Shown here: positions 57,601 through 60,689 of the stretch, piece after piece
Position numbering within the stretch: the first letter of the stretch is position 1
Layout of the letters: each line of letters begins with the position of its first letter
Source of the DNA: Trichobilharzia szidati
Lineage: Eukaryota; Platyhelminthes; Trematoda; Strigeidida; Schistosomatidae
Length of the DNA stretch: 64,000 bases
Assembly: GCA_944472155.2 (NCBI GenBank)
Contig: OX235271.1
Coordinates: 98,531,256 to 98,595,255, forward strand
Direction: 5' to 3'
Program-made: the position numbers and the translations under genes
The notes under the pieces: generated by a model
Database searches by the model: none
Told to the model about the DNA's origin: nothing
Seen by the model: only the letters and a program-made list of their open reading frames with translations

Positions 57601-59492
57601 GAGTGACTTCGCAATTATTTGGTTGACGTTCAAGCAAGACGAGTGTATTAAGGGCCCAAGCATCTGCTAAGCGACATGGAATACGTACTGTGTAGTGTTC
57701 ACCCCAGTCATCGATGAAAGTCATCCTTTCCGACTCAAAAACGCATAATCCTTCTTGTACTCTTCCAGGTACATCCTTATTAATATGTGGCTGCAATTCA
57801 AACAAAAACGTTAATTACGTACGTAAAAACTTGAGGTGATGAAAATTCTATTCGAATTACCCACATAAACACTGAAAGCCTATTACAAAACCGCAAAGTA
57901 GGACAACAACTGAAATCACTTCATATTCCAAGATTTATGAAATTTATATCTCAAGGCATACTCCATTTTTAATTTTACGCTGAAATCTGCCTTTACGAAT
58001 AAGAAACATGGTAGGAATGACATATAACATAAATACAATTCACCTACAGAGTATATCCGATATTTACTGTCAATACCAACATGCAGAAAAAACTTTTTAA
58101 TGATGTTCACCTCTCAAATTCACTGAGTGGCTACAAATAATTAAAAAGCCGAATACCGGGATAGTATTTTATGTGAACCAACAGTCTGACCCATAAAATC
58201 CTAAACACTTAGAAGATTAGCAACTACGATTTAAAGTTGGAAACGAAACAACTTTAAAACTAGTAGTTTGTGGAAGTAGCTGACATGATTCGAATAATTT
58301 CTTGTGATTAATAATACTGTACAAATATCAGAAGCATCGACAAATGAGAATAAGAAACTCCATAGAATTCGGCTAGCATACAGTAAAAAACCTGTAACTC
58401 CTTGATAGTGACTGAATTTAATGCAATAAGTCTACGATGCGGTCACTCTTTGGAGTGATGCAAAGTTGGTGAATACTGAATTTGTTTGAGATGTAAACTG
58501 TTAATCCATCCCAAAAAGGAAATATTTTACAAGGAACAGATACAGTCAACAACTGAATGGATTTGTTTAAAAACTCTCAGCTTTTCCTCACCTAAACCAC
58601 AATAAATGGCAGTTTGGTATCGTAAAATATGTCCGAAACAAACTAGCCCAGTCCAACCAAGCAAATCATTTTTTTACTCTAATAATACCAACCAATTTCC
58701 TCTGTAACAGGGATAACAAAAATGTCCCTTGAAAGAAAGTGTCTCCACAGTGCACAACATCCTTGCTGTTTACGCATAATTCTCCTTTGTAGTGGTTGAA
58801 TGTGAACAACTAGTAGGTTGTAGCAGACAAACGGAATTACTCGCAAATTTACCTGTACGATTTGTGGCATACTTTAAATCATCTTACTCCCCTTAGTATG
58901 CAAATAGATATTTCACTTACACACGACGCTTGCAACTGTAGTTGGATTTTGTCAGCCACTAATGGAACATAGCTTAACGACAACAGAAATCAATTACTAT
59001 GTCACAAGACTTGATATACCAACTAAATTCAAATAAAAACAAGCTTAATTTGCATTCAAAATTACATGTCATCTCTAAACACCAAATTTATTGGAAACAA
59101 AAATTCTAGTGAAGAACTTTAATTTGAAAAAACTTACCACAAACCCTTGACCTGAATGAAGAGAAGCTAGAAAAAATGACGCCTTGAATGCATCGATAAC
59201 CGGAGTATTCAGGGTGAGGGCCAGCTTAGGAAATGAATCCGAAATTTCCGTTCCATGACTCCATACAACATTGTTGTTAGATATGTAGATCTCATCAAAC
59301 AATCCCTTTTCACACCAACTTCTCCAAAAATCAGAAGACTAAATAATTATTATTGGCAATACACGACAGCAAACTTACAGTATATTTTGGACTATCACTT
59401 AAATTTTCTTTACAGTAAAACTCCGACAAATACTGACGTCCAGAGGGAACAGCATCAACAACTGCTTTAGCTGATATCATGGTATCTGACAT
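15489..59492 (-). CDS. ANAPC1: Anaphase-promoting complex subunit 1 (32 exons)
   Basis: APC1 is the large scaffold of the APC/C ubiquitin ligase, which drives destruction of cyclin B and securin at anaphase. The exons join in one frame of 2816 aa, each boundary at a GT-AG site in matching phase. The start MSDTMISAKAVVD fits the human MS...TMIAARD and an in-frame TAA lies directly before it. Landmarks: the propeller segment FSLTHPLDEVAP (exon 3) and GIVLYTGIRK (exon 8); AIFF-like TIFFSFHLTYE (exon 12); PC-repeat signatures FGLGLLYQGSAHRH (exon 20), GAMMALGMAYLGSG (exon 22) and GLLFLGGGR (exon 24); YHLQALRHLYALA (exon 26); C-terminal SSLVSFLSIVKQ (exon 32). Inserts rich in Ser, Asn, Gly and Ala in exons 5, 16, 17, 21, 22 and 24 account for the extra length over human APC1. 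A possible 108-nt in-frame cassette lies in intron 5. Nearly all introns carry retroelements. Confidence 0.95.
15848..16169. mobile_element. Inverted-repeat SINE-like element, copy 2
   Basis: Lies in the last APC1 intron. Left half on -: end motif GGATTTCATCATGAGCTGAC, a hammerhead-derived arm (about 15938-15995) and a tRNA-like core (about 16000-16065). Right half on +: a second arm (about 16072-16118) and ACTGATGTCAGCTCATGATG. It is flanked by AATTGGGAATT at 15837-15847 and 16170-16180, a likely 11-bp target-site duplication. Same arrangement as copy 1. Confidence 0.7.
16405..16560 (-). CDS. ANAPC1: APC1 exon 31
   Basis: Acceptor TTTTTAG, donor GTTAGT directly after CCTAAAG. It reads ELSAGLRNYYFNPPSNE and onward to LPDSDILSNCLPK. 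Reading through the donor gives only Gly and a stop, so splicing to exon 32 is preferred. Confidence 0.85.
17012..17240 (-). CDS. ANAPC1: APC1 exon 30
   Basis: Acceptor TTTTAAAG, donor GTAAGT. It reads LDECLKHWLDLSVLKQLKLL, then a Ser/Thr-rich stretch and RILSMRVTQHFVEYKD. It ends one base into a codon. Confidence 0.87.
17472..17550 (-). CDS. ANAPC1: APC1 exon 29
   Basis: Acceptor CATCCTTAG, donor GTAAGT. It reads KTFFEAGYIFVKKRDDEEEL, comparable to the GVLYVKLRAG region of human APC1, and ends on a codon boundary. Confidence 0.87.
17935..18065 (+). repeat. tRNA-like repeat fragment
   Basis: GGCCCACTGGGTTAGGCACT followed by CGAC and a GGTGAATTTTACTGCC end. It resembles the segment at 34678-34830 (GGCTCACTGGTCTCGGCGCT, then CGAC) but lacks a clean B box. 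An old SINE-like fragment. Confidence 0.35.
18286..18362 (-). CDS. ANAPC1: APC1 exon 28
   Basis: Acceptor CGTTTTAG, donor GTAAGA. It reads LEINHNSEEYWPTVFHHG, then TNNWNLF; EEYWPTVF matches the PRYWELLI region of human APC1. It ends two bases into a codon. Confidence 0.87.
19065..19243 (-). repeat. SINE-B copy
   Basis: Read on -, the head GTCGGTGGCATAGTGGTTAG carries a TGGCATAGTGG A box and a GGTTCGATCCC B box. The body passes through GGGCTACCGATATCCATGCT and ends ATCAAGCTGTAATC, followed by an A/T-rich tail. The head is shared with SINE-A but the body is different. Confidence 0.72.
19409..19480 (-). CDS. ANAPC1: APC1 exon 27
   Basis: Acceptor TATATAG, donor GTAAGC. 24 codons reading GSDVMLTTKDTF, then DVMDKITW. 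Phase 0 at both ends. Confidence 0.83.
19750..19955 (+). repeat. Decayed SINE-A copy
   Basis: Retains GAGTTCTCGCCAGCCAAGCA, TGGTCCGGGCGCGATTTCTG and the tail CTTGAAGTCCTATGTTCCAT with CGGAACTCAAAAGAATTATA. Clearly older than 9573-9812. Confidence 0.6.
20321..20438 (-). CDS. ANAPC1: APC1 exon 26
   Basis: Acceptor TTTGTAG, donor GTAAGT. It reads WYHLQALRHLYALATIPRR, then VCAVDVDTGRVVL, one of the best matches to human APC1 (YHLQALRHLYVLA and VDVDT). Confidence 0.93.
20690..21412 (+). pseudogene. 5'-truncated LINE-B copy
   Basis: Broken frames retain FTYLGSIVST, LLYGSETC, a RKWRWIGHTLRRP-like segment and the conserved 3' end GAAGCCCTATGTTTCACTCG, then GGAACGCAAGGGAATAATAA. Several frame changes leave no usable protein. 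It lies in the intron between APC1 exons 25 and 26. Confidence 0.72.
21575..21790 (-). repeat. Sm-alpha-like SINE with decayed hammerhead
   Basis: Read on -, a B-box-like GGGTTCAAGTTCC is followed by a hammerhead-like region (about 21638-21582). The second core box has lost GAAAC (GGAAATGAGC stands there) and the first reads ATAACGAG instead of CTGATGAG. The stem strands GGAATACCAG and ATTCCACTG remain. Predicted inactive. Confidence 0.6.
21870..21956 (-). CDS. ANAPC1: APC1 exon 25
   Basis: Acceptor CATCTTTAG, donor GTAAGT. It reads RLTLANTPEAVAMLVISFFP, then LLPTYAGDN. It follows the GGGR of exon 24 and corresponds to the GGGRYSLSTSN region of human APC1. Confidence 0.9.
22020..22125 (+). 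repeat. Penelope pLTR-end fragment
   Basis: ACTTGATAAATTCATCG, then the GCATCTTCGCTGAATA stretch and ACAATGGG parallel the last part of the intact pLTR and the ORF start at 312-385. A short remnant of another Penelope copy, retaining the hammerhead-like GCTGAAT strand. Confidence 0.55.
22503..23160 (+). pseudogene. 5'-truncated LINE-B copy
   Basis: Broken RT C-terminal region: a YLGSIVST-like start with extra CTAC repeats, DIKARIGK, SVLLYGSETW, RKKWRWIGHTLREP. It ends with CTGAAGCCCTATGTTCCTCT and a short ATA-type tail. Inserted between APC1 exons 24 and 25. Confidence 0.75.
23402..23871 (-). CDS. ANAPC1: APC1 exon 24 (PC repeats)
   Basis: Acceptor ATCTTCTAG, donor GTAAGT. It reads YSLSRSILEGTWWPPSS, later QCLLALAMILAGSGNLDVL, an Ala/Gly/Thr-rich insert, then LQMLYANTVGLLFLGGG. 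ALAMILAGSGNL and GLLFLGGGR match human APC1 almost residue for residue. Confidence 0.95.
24393..24684 (+). repeat. LTR-like repeat, family L copy 2 (old)
   Basis: Starts TGTGGCGTTTGCTAG and ends TCTACCGTTACA. It retains a TATATAGATG at the TATA position and ACACAATACGGAAGACATG, parallel to ACACAATACGAAGGGCAG in copy 1. The most diverged of three copies. Confidence 0.5.
25333..25570 (+). repeat. SINE-A copy
   Basis: Head GCGTCAGTGGTTGAGTAGCG with TCTAATCCC in place of the B box, body GAGGCTAGCAACCCCATCCT, and tail CTTGAGGCTCTATGTTCAAC. It follows an AT dinucleotide run at about 25307-25325. Confidence 0.65.
26447..26537 (-). CDS. ANAPC1: APC1 exon 23 (PC repeat)
   Basis: Acceptor TTAATTTCAG, donor GTAATG. 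It reads LAYLNMLVGCALAMGLRYAG, then TSNASAANTL, matching IIAGACLSLGFRFAGSENLS of human APC1. Confidence 0.93.
26659..27222 (+). repeat. SINE-A copy split by a solo LTR
   Basis: Head GTGCGTCGGTGGCACAGCG with B box GGTTCGATCCG (26659-26762). It is interrupted by the LTR at 26763-27081 and resumes at about 27082 as GGTAAAGAGGGTTAGGTGGG, ending CTTGAACCCTATGTTTCACT. Confidence 0.75.
26763..27081 (+). mobile_element. Solo LTR nested in SINE-A
   Basis: 319 bp starting TGTGGTGAGAGC and ending GTTGTTACA, flanked by ATAG at 26759-26762 and 27082-27085. It contains ACATATAAATACC (TATA-like, about 27009-27021), AATAAAAC, and tandem CTGATTGGTAGA units (about 26797-26840). TGT...ACA ends with a 4-bp duplication fit an LTR retrotransposon; no internal genes are present, so it is a recombined solo LTR. 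Confidence 0.72.
28300..29850 (-). pseudogene. LINE-A copy, 5'-truncated, interrupted by SINE-B
   Basis: Read on -, it retains FLDLKAAF-type sequence near 29830, GVRQGCLLSPFLFNFIIDVL, the catalytic-type YADDVVLLGD (about 29480-29510), LQDWTSLTLSLEIGSEVVER and RVSNIEVRRRVLGKEGKSID. It ends in the family 3' end with a GACA/GTCT repeat (about 28312-28325). A SINE-B at 28860-29045 splits it. Frames are broken in several places. Confidence 0.8.
28860..29045 (-). repeat. SINE-B copy nested in LINE-A
   Basis: Nearly the same sequence as 19065-19243, ending ATACCGACGCC on + before the LINE resumes with ACCACTTCACACAGG. The interrupted LINE word is CTATTAT / ACCACTTC. No clear target duplication was found. 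Confidence 0.75.
30133..30746 (-). CDS. ANAPC1: APC1 exon 22 (PC repeat)
   Basis: Acceptor CCATTACAG, donor GTGAGT. It reads IRDLNCYNADVSAPGAMMAL, then GMAYLGSGNSTVSSWLLPP and LIRPDLLLFQALAYGLINW, matching the CPGATLALAMIYL and KPEFLLLRTLARCLILW segments of human APC1. The second half is an Arg/Ser/Asp-rich insert. Confidence 0.95.
30831..31418 (-). CDS. ANAPC1: APC1 exon 21
   Basis: Acceptor ATAATTCCAG, donor GTAGTC. It reads KGDSSCGLSDLHWAEKLHAY, followed by a long Arg/Ser/Thr-rich, probably disordered insert ending DDYPTKTTWKNPQ. The first part matches the MSDLNVPEQLYQYM region of human APC1. Confidence 0.92.
31708..32660 (+). pseudogene. 5'-truncated LINE-A copy
   Basis: Starts abruptly at about 31708 with KCKMMLQDW. 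It continues through HFTYLGNTISPN, RLWRRRQIQ, LHRLRWLGCVLLM and ASGGQTKTWHQSMKST, then the family 3' UTR, ending in a GACA tandem run (about 32628-32652). Frames are broken. It ends within 70 bp of APC1 exon 20. Confidence 0.78.
32726..33153 (-). CDS. ANAPC1: APC1 exon 20 (PC repeats)
   Basis: Acceptor TCTTGAAG, donor GTGAGC. It reads LCAGKRGTMDQSILRLIAVH, then QAAAVFGLGLLYQGSAHRH, an Asn/Ser-rich insert and ELMALSAGLALGLVLLQ. The AAAVFGLGLLYQGSAHRH block matches human AAVVGIGLVYQGTAHRH. Confidence 0.96.
33154..34180. other. Intronic DNA without recognised repeats
   Basis: Between APC1 exons 19 and 20. AT-rich, with a run of about 11 C residues near 33513-33523. No gene or repeat family was recognised up to the element at 34181. 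Confidence 0.5.
34181..34600 (+). mobile_element. Inverted-repeat SINE-like element, copy 3
   Basis: Starts TTCAAGTATTGG and ends GATGAAATCCTCCAAC. tRNA-like core on + (about 34418-34490: GGGTCTCAGTGGCTTAATAG, CTTGTAA anticodon-like loop, GGTTCGAACAC B box), then one hammerhead-derived arm (about 34497-34550, GTGCTGACGAAGAGTCCC). The left half carries only the end motif and unrelated sequence in place of a second arm. The 13-bp flanks GAAGTGACGTATT (34168-34180) and GAAGTGACATATT (34601-34613) differ at one base. Confidence 0.7.
34678..34830 (+). repeat. tRNA-like repeat fragment
   Basis: GTGGCTCACTGGTCTCGGCG, then CGACTTCC and ATTCAAACCCGCC (B-box-like), followed by a GGTGGTACCACTGGTCC stretch. 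Related to 17935-18065; a shorter piece is near 46935-47000. Confidence 0.4.
34912..35140 (-). CDS. ANAPC1: APC1 exon 19 (PC repeat)
   Basis: Acceptor TTTTTTACAG, donor GTATGG. It reads IDATWIMYNCRAAGLSS, then QAGLLYGLGLNGHLNKVT and DLHNMAVLLG. It matches DSAWIVYN and GFLMALGLNGHLTKL of human APC1. Confidence 0.96.
35334..35555 (-). CDS. ANAPC1: APC1 exon 18
   Basis: Acceptor TTCATTTCAG, donor GTAAGT. An Asn/Ser/Thr-rich stretch leads into HWPDFHNGVAIGLSISPHAS, which matches TSWASFHNGVAAGLKIAPAS of human APC1. Confidence 0.95.
35697..36245 (-). CDS. ANAPC1: APC1 exon 17
   Basis: Acceptor AATTTTACAG, donor GTAAGC. It reads DDLRLREAYRLLQSFSHIRL, then IRVWASVVGRGMLTLGILMG and a Gly/Ala-rich insert. 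It matches EDLRVQDVRRLLQSAHPVRV and ALPVGRGMFTL of human APC1. Confidence 0.95.
36805..37165. repeat. Composite tRNA-headed repeat, rearranged copy
   Basis: Contains the same modules as 9076-9460: ATGGTTGGAGGCAATCGG, a tRNA-like stretch on - (about 36880-36960) and the TTTGATTGGAAACTAGTAAC block. These are followed by an inverted TTTGGTGCAGAC module (about 37105-37125, as GTCTGCACCAAACAAAGG) and an inverted copy of the block (about 37131-37162). Confidence 0.55.
37683..38938 (-). pseudogene. LINE-B reverse transcriptase fragment (best copy)
   Basis: Read on -, FIDFEKAFDSVDREVIWQLL, RTGVTQGCLLSPMIFLNAVD, the catalytic-type LDFADDICLIYH (about 38490-38520), then TSFTYLGSIVSTAGGTDED, SVLLYGSETWPAC and the C-terminal region. 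It ends with the LINE-B 3' end at about 37683-37735. One 184-codon frame is open, but the copy is 5'-truncated and frame-broken. Intron between APC1 exons 16 and 17. Confidence 0.82.
39149..39441 (-). CDS. ANAPC1: APC1 exon 16
   Basis: Acceptor GTTTTTCAG, donor GTAGTT. It reads RTDLAKQANILNDYQN, a Ser-rich stretch, then LVHPLRDTGSMSRNMAVSSH. RTDLAKQA matches RQDLSKQA of human APC1. Confidence 0.9.
39993..40358 (-). CDS. ANAPC1: APC1 exon 15
   Basis: Acceptor CCCCCCTAG, donor GTAAGT. It reads VYGYSHEKQDDFPVFKDEEV, then LLFLSRLESSSTIFRGVLS and LPSGVSMILRIFLSLCRLHP, ending SLMG. It matches LPFGIALPIRDAIYHCREQP and LLIG of human APC1. Confidence 0.93.
40400..41654. other. Intronic DNA with a GA microsatellite
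   Basis: Between APC1 exons 14 and 15. A (GA)n run of about 12 units lies near 41336-41360, and a T run near 41060. No other structure was recognised. Confidence 0.6.
41655..41735 (-). repeat. LINE-A 3'-end fragment
   Basis: The GCCTGCCTGTCTGTTTTCGA and GCAGTTCAAGTCGCCACACT parts match the 3' end of other LINE-A copies. It is truncated at about 41735, where a SINE-A fragment follows directly. Confidence 0.7.
41736..41862 (+). repeat. SINE-A 3' half
   Basis: Retains AACCCCACGCCGTAAAAAAC, CTTGAAGTCCTAAGTAGCAG and GGAATGCAAAGGAATGAAAA, i.e. the LINE-B-like tail. It ends 30 bp from APC1 exon 14. Confidence 0.6.
41893..42290 (-). CDS. ANAPC1: APC1 exon 14
   Basis: Acceptor TATTTTCTAG, donor GTTTGT. 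It reads ILNLPAYATYYEDEYSDL, then LTPYPYLAGVNDLATALAGV and EFWTNHIFTWKTFAKL. It matches PYVDHYYRDYP and MPPYPYLPGICERS of human APC1. Confidence 0.93.
42778..42832 (-). repeat. SINE-B body fragment
   Basis: On + the TTTTCGGTAGCCCAAG and GCAGGCCAGCC segments match the middle of SINE-B (GGTAGCCCAAATTTTGCAGG). No head remains. Confidence 0.45.
42979..43049 (-). CDS. ANAPC1: APC1 exon 13
   Basis: Acceptor TTTTTTATAG, donor GTACTG. 71 nt reading EAKLNAVLQDKLKQLIELNY, then ILA. It matches EELKLNTLMGEGICSLVELL of human APC1 and ends two bases into a codon. Confidence 0.9.
43835..44346 (-). pseudogene. 5'-truncated LINE-A copy
   Basis: Read on -, HRLRWLGHVLRMPSHRLPRR, GWKRASGGQTKTWLHQSVKS and the 3' UTR to the GTCT repeat (about 43842-43862). 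Only the last part of the ORF is present, with one frameshift. Confidence 0.78.
44465..44772 (-). CDS. ANAPC1: APC1 exon 12
   Basis: Acceptor ATACCAAAAG, donor GTAAGT. It reads EDIGEYLQRNKRQRQG, then ETDWNNLVDLLEFKQDDA and LSCLPTIFFSFHLTYE. The end matches FTHIPAIFFVLHLVYE of human APC1. Confidence 0.93.
45255..45380 (-). repeat. Sm-alpha-like SINE remnant with decayed hammerhead
   Basis: Read on -, the hammerhead-like span is about 45332-45269: TAACGAGTTCC in place of CTGATGAGTCC, and TATAAAACGGGCATTCTG in place of the GGACGAAACGCGCGTCCTG-type second half. It is followed by a GCTAGCCACCAGC end. Predicted inactive. Confidence 0.5.
45451..45746 (-). repeat. LTR-like repeat, family L copy 3
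   Basis: Read on -, it starts TGTGGTATGTACAACTGATA and ends TTGTCGTTACT. TATATAAAGAGAC is at the same place as in 10539-10829, and AATATCTGTGTAAATGAC also aligns. A close relative of copy 1 in opposite orientation. Confidence 0.6.
46326..46610 (-). CDS. ANAPC1: APC1 exon 11
   Basis: Acceptor ATCTTTCCAG, donor GTAAAC. It reads VQRCLTSLNQCLSEDVGLLL, then FTRWYVVSNVPG and EWNRFANFILMASGLSL. It matches VQTCLQAIKFIL, LVKWYNVYSAPGG and EWNLFVTCLMNMMG of human APC1. Confidence 0.95.
47055..47578 (-). pseudogene. 5'-truncated LINE-A copy
   Basis: 3' end CTGTCTGTCTGTCTCTGTCT (on +), then ACATAGAACTTGGCACCGAA and the ORF end in the same order as 43835-44346, but more diverged. It stops at about 47575. 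Confidence 0.72.
48040..49146 (-). pseudogene. Old LINE-A copy with nested Sm-alpha-like SINE
   Basis: Read on -, RYGCPLSPFLFDFPIDILMY (about 49070-49130), an intermediate region near 48590-48690 and the C-terminal part near 48040-48400 are recognisable but heavily decayed. The Sm-alpha-like unit at about 48880-49050 interrupts it; LINE sequence resumes on each side. Confidence 0.6.
48880..49050 (-). repeat. Sm-alpha-like SINE with partly conserved hammerhead
   Basis: Read on -, a tRNA-like part GGCCCAAGTGGTTTAGTGGA (A box) is followed by the hammerhead region (about 48956-48897). That region has GGTACATCCAGCTGGAAGG, CGAGTCCCCAATAGGAC, GAAACGCGC and ATCCTGGATTCCACTGC. Stem I, stem II and GAAAC are intact, but the CTGATGA box is replaced by CTGGAAGGCGA, so activity is unlikely. 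Confidence 0.7.
49361..49640 (-). CDS. ANAPC1: APC1 exon 10
   Basis: Acceptor GTATTTTCAG, donor GTTTGT. It reads LANVRELYPKQGSDHLHELN, then EKISICDPAGNAFTIVNDG and LLRVYLPSISENEM. It matches DPVHNRVTLELSNGSMVRIT of human APC1. Confidence 0.92.
50021..50317 (-). CDS. ANAPC1: APC1 exon 9
   Basis: Acceptor TTCTTATCAG, donor GTAAGT. It reads LCLLGLSPPPILSLFLAVGG, then DIDRWHQNAVHSILSKCVST and TKIFCFNELPKD. It follows the GIRK of exon 8 and corresponds to the VFIPGLPAPSLTM region of human APC1. Confidence 0.9.
51216..51567 (-). CDS. ANAPC1: APC1 exon 8
   Basis: Acceptor TTCCGCCAG, donor GTATGT. It reads HLAVIQDNSPTLPCHKYG, then VFGDLTYLRACDAVYVPYS and ITICLDPGVGIVLYTGIRK. It matches IFGSVTNIPAKDAAPV and LEGSGNLVLYTGVVRV of human APC1. 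Confidence 0.94.
51874..52009 (-). CDS. ANAPC1: APC1 exon 7
   Basis: Acceptor ATCTGTCAG, donor GTGAGT. It reads SGRFALLSRRLPDLPFPLPK, then NRGEMLSTDPDT. The acceptor was chosen by phase (exon 6 ends one base into a codon); a different upstream acceptor is possible. Confidence 0.8.
52546..52802 (-). CDS. ANAPC1: APC1 exon 6
   Basis: Acceptor CCACTTTAG, donor GTAAGT. It reads SSIQAALCHPNQCETSVQ, then IANLLDEPLLPKVCLRLVW and ENSKYCAP. LLPKVCLRLVWSE matches the IVPELCIDHLWTE of human APC1. Confidence 0.9.
52972..53079 (-). CDS. ANAPC1: Possible APC1 cassette exon in intron 5
   Basis: 108 nt (36 codons), acceptor TTTTATTAG and donor GTACCA, phase-compatible with exons 5 and 6 whether included or skipped. 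It would read VVRERPSSKPLPSTLTELDL, then SFITTTTLISVIVALT. No counterpart in human APC1 was recognised, and the hydrophobic Thr/Val run is unusual for this region. The frame is open, but chance is a fair alternative. Confidence 0.3.
53588..53826 (-). CDS. ANAPC1: APC1 exon 5
   Basis: Acceptor CTCTCTTAG, donor GTGAGT. A low-complexity Asn/Thr/Ser/Pro-rich segment (AVPFTPANLNTYTNRLSN, GSFHTRRTPIMDPQPTG, QKYSPLNLTTLQGRL). It corresponds to the long serine-rich loop of the human APC1 N-terminal domain. Supported mainly by frame and phase continuity. Confidence 0.82.
54378..54455. mobile_element. Inverted-repeat element, end fragment
   Basis: CATGTGTTGGTTTGCAGGGA, then GGTTTCAGGATCTCATCATG and AACTGACATCGGTTACAG match the left end of copies 1-3. 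Arms and tRNA-like core are absent. Confidence 0.5.
54938..55210 (-). CDS. ANAPC1: APC1 exon 4
   Basis: Acceptor TATCATTTAG, donor GTAAGT. It reads DYAYLYQMDANGCISVATHA, then DERSICSPNPDVCLSPFAVS and LNYHVSFQSPFHSP. Phase 0 at both ends. Similarity to human here is low; continuity is the main support. Confidence 0.83.
55660..57060 (+). pseudogene. LINE-A copy carrying most of the RT
   Basis: Frame-broken RT in order: LIIPIYKKGDKSSCDNHRGI, SLTNMVSKILDSIIMRRL, AGFRPGRGCIDHISTLQQIL, FLDLKAAFDPVDREVL, SGVRQGCLLSLFLFNFIIDV, YADDVVLLGDDA, CKMMLQDWTSLTLSLEIGSE, FAYAILRHFWHRHDIRLS, LLYGCETWLLRVEDM. It stops near 57060 before the family 3' UTR, so it is cut at both ends. Intron between APC1 exons 3 and 4. 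Confidence 0.82.
57350..57790 (-). CDS. ANAPC1: APC1 exon 3 (propeller)
   Basis: Acceptor TTGAATTGCAG, donor GTAAGT. It reads PHINKDVPGRVQEGLCVF, then WALNTLVLLERQPNN, PLFSMFSLTHPLDEVAPVIL and LNMVLTYHSITKSHAVWQLE. It matches TMFSMLHPLDEITPLV and SIVMTYDAVQNVHSVWTL of human APC1, the match that first identified the gene. Confidence 0.96.
57800..59100. other. Second long APC1 intron, nothing recognised
   Basis: AT-rich sequence between exons 2 and 3 without a recognisable repeat head, RT motif or long frame. Confidence 0.5.
59138..59338 (-). CDS. ANAPC1: APC1 exon 2
   Basis: Acceptor AATTATTTAG, donor GTAAGT. It reads SSDFWRSWCEKGLFDEIYIS, then NNNVVWSHGTEIS and SFFLASLHSGQGFV. It matches DEELYVAGNMVIWSKGS of human APC1. 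Confidence 0.94.
59379..59492 (-). CDS. ANAPC1: APC1 exon 1 (start)
   Basis: Start ATG at 59492 with an in-frame TAA immediately upstream; donor GTAAGT before 59379. It reads MSDTMISAKAVVDAVPSGRQ and onward, matching MS...TMIAARDLQEFVPFGRD of human APC1, so the first ATG is preferred to the second at 59480. The intron to exon 2 is only 40 bp (59339-59378). Confidence 0.93.
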
Positions 59493-60689
59493 TTATATGT
59501 ATGCCAATGCTTAGATATATCACATCAGTTGAAAAAAGAATGTAGCACACCGGTTGTTGAGTGTGCTTTCAAAATGAACTGATATTAAATAAGACAAATG
59601 GAGGTAATCTGTTCGAGTAAAGTAGTTAGGAGAGAAAACGTTGGCGAACCACTCCCTTAGCACATAAGATGAACATACATTCGGCGAACAAAATAAAGCC
59701 AAGAGTTTAATGATGAAAAAAAAGAAGAAAAGACAACGTGGAATATGTAAATGAGAGAGGACTGGTGGATAAACACAAAAGCGTTACATGAGCCACAGTA
59801 ACGCACAAGTGGAAATGACGCGCTTAAAGGCTTAATATTCAATGTATTAGAAACCAGGTAGCAGGGATCTGGGATATCTCTCGTGATACTTAGGAAGATA
59901 TCCAAGCCCCTGATGGTTTAAGTCACTGGAAAGAATGAACAAAATAACCTTGAGATTTTCTTCAATGTAAACCAAACGTAAAATTAATTTGTGAGTGGAA
60001 GTTACACCGATTTTGCAGCAAACAATTTACTGTGAAGCTGGAGGACGTCGCTACTGTAAATCTGCTATAAAAAGTGCCAATCTGTCGTGAATGACTTTTG
60101 GACCCACTCCTGGCCAATAAGTCTGATGTGGTTGCTTGTCGTCGTAAGGCAATATGAGGTGAAGTGATAAAGAGGACATGAAATGACGACTCATTTGAGA
60201 AGTATGCAGATTCGGTTGATATTACATTGCACTACAGAAATTATTGGCTCCGTAAAAATAATCCAGATTACTAAACAAGACATGGACTTTCACAGGAGTG
60301 AATAAACGTGACAAAATCACATATTATTAAAAATAGTTGCGCTATGTGTAATAGTTCTTTTAACGAATACAAACTGAGATAATGGTTTCTGTGACTGAAA
60401 TGGAAAGAACGATGAGAATAAAACAACACAAAACGAAAACTAAGGATTCAATCAGAACTACATCCATGGTAAACGTAGGGGTCAGACTATTTTCTTTTGT
60501 GAGCATAGTTCAGGTTTTCGGTACATACAGCAGGGGCTTCTGCAGTTCCAACAAGTTGGACACACAGTGCCATTGGTGGATTTCTGTTTCCCTTGCAAAT
60601 GACTCCGTATGATGAGTCAAATAAGGTGCTGTGACATGTGTTGACAATGTGTTCAGTTATGATACTTCAGATTGAACCAGTGCCTTCTC
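59493..60689. other. APC1 5' flank
   Basis: Holds the APC1 5' UTR and presumably its promoter. No convincing TATA box or other motif was seen and no second gene was recognised. The right end (from about 60300) may include the far 3' side of the decayed Penelope copy. Confidence 0.45.
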
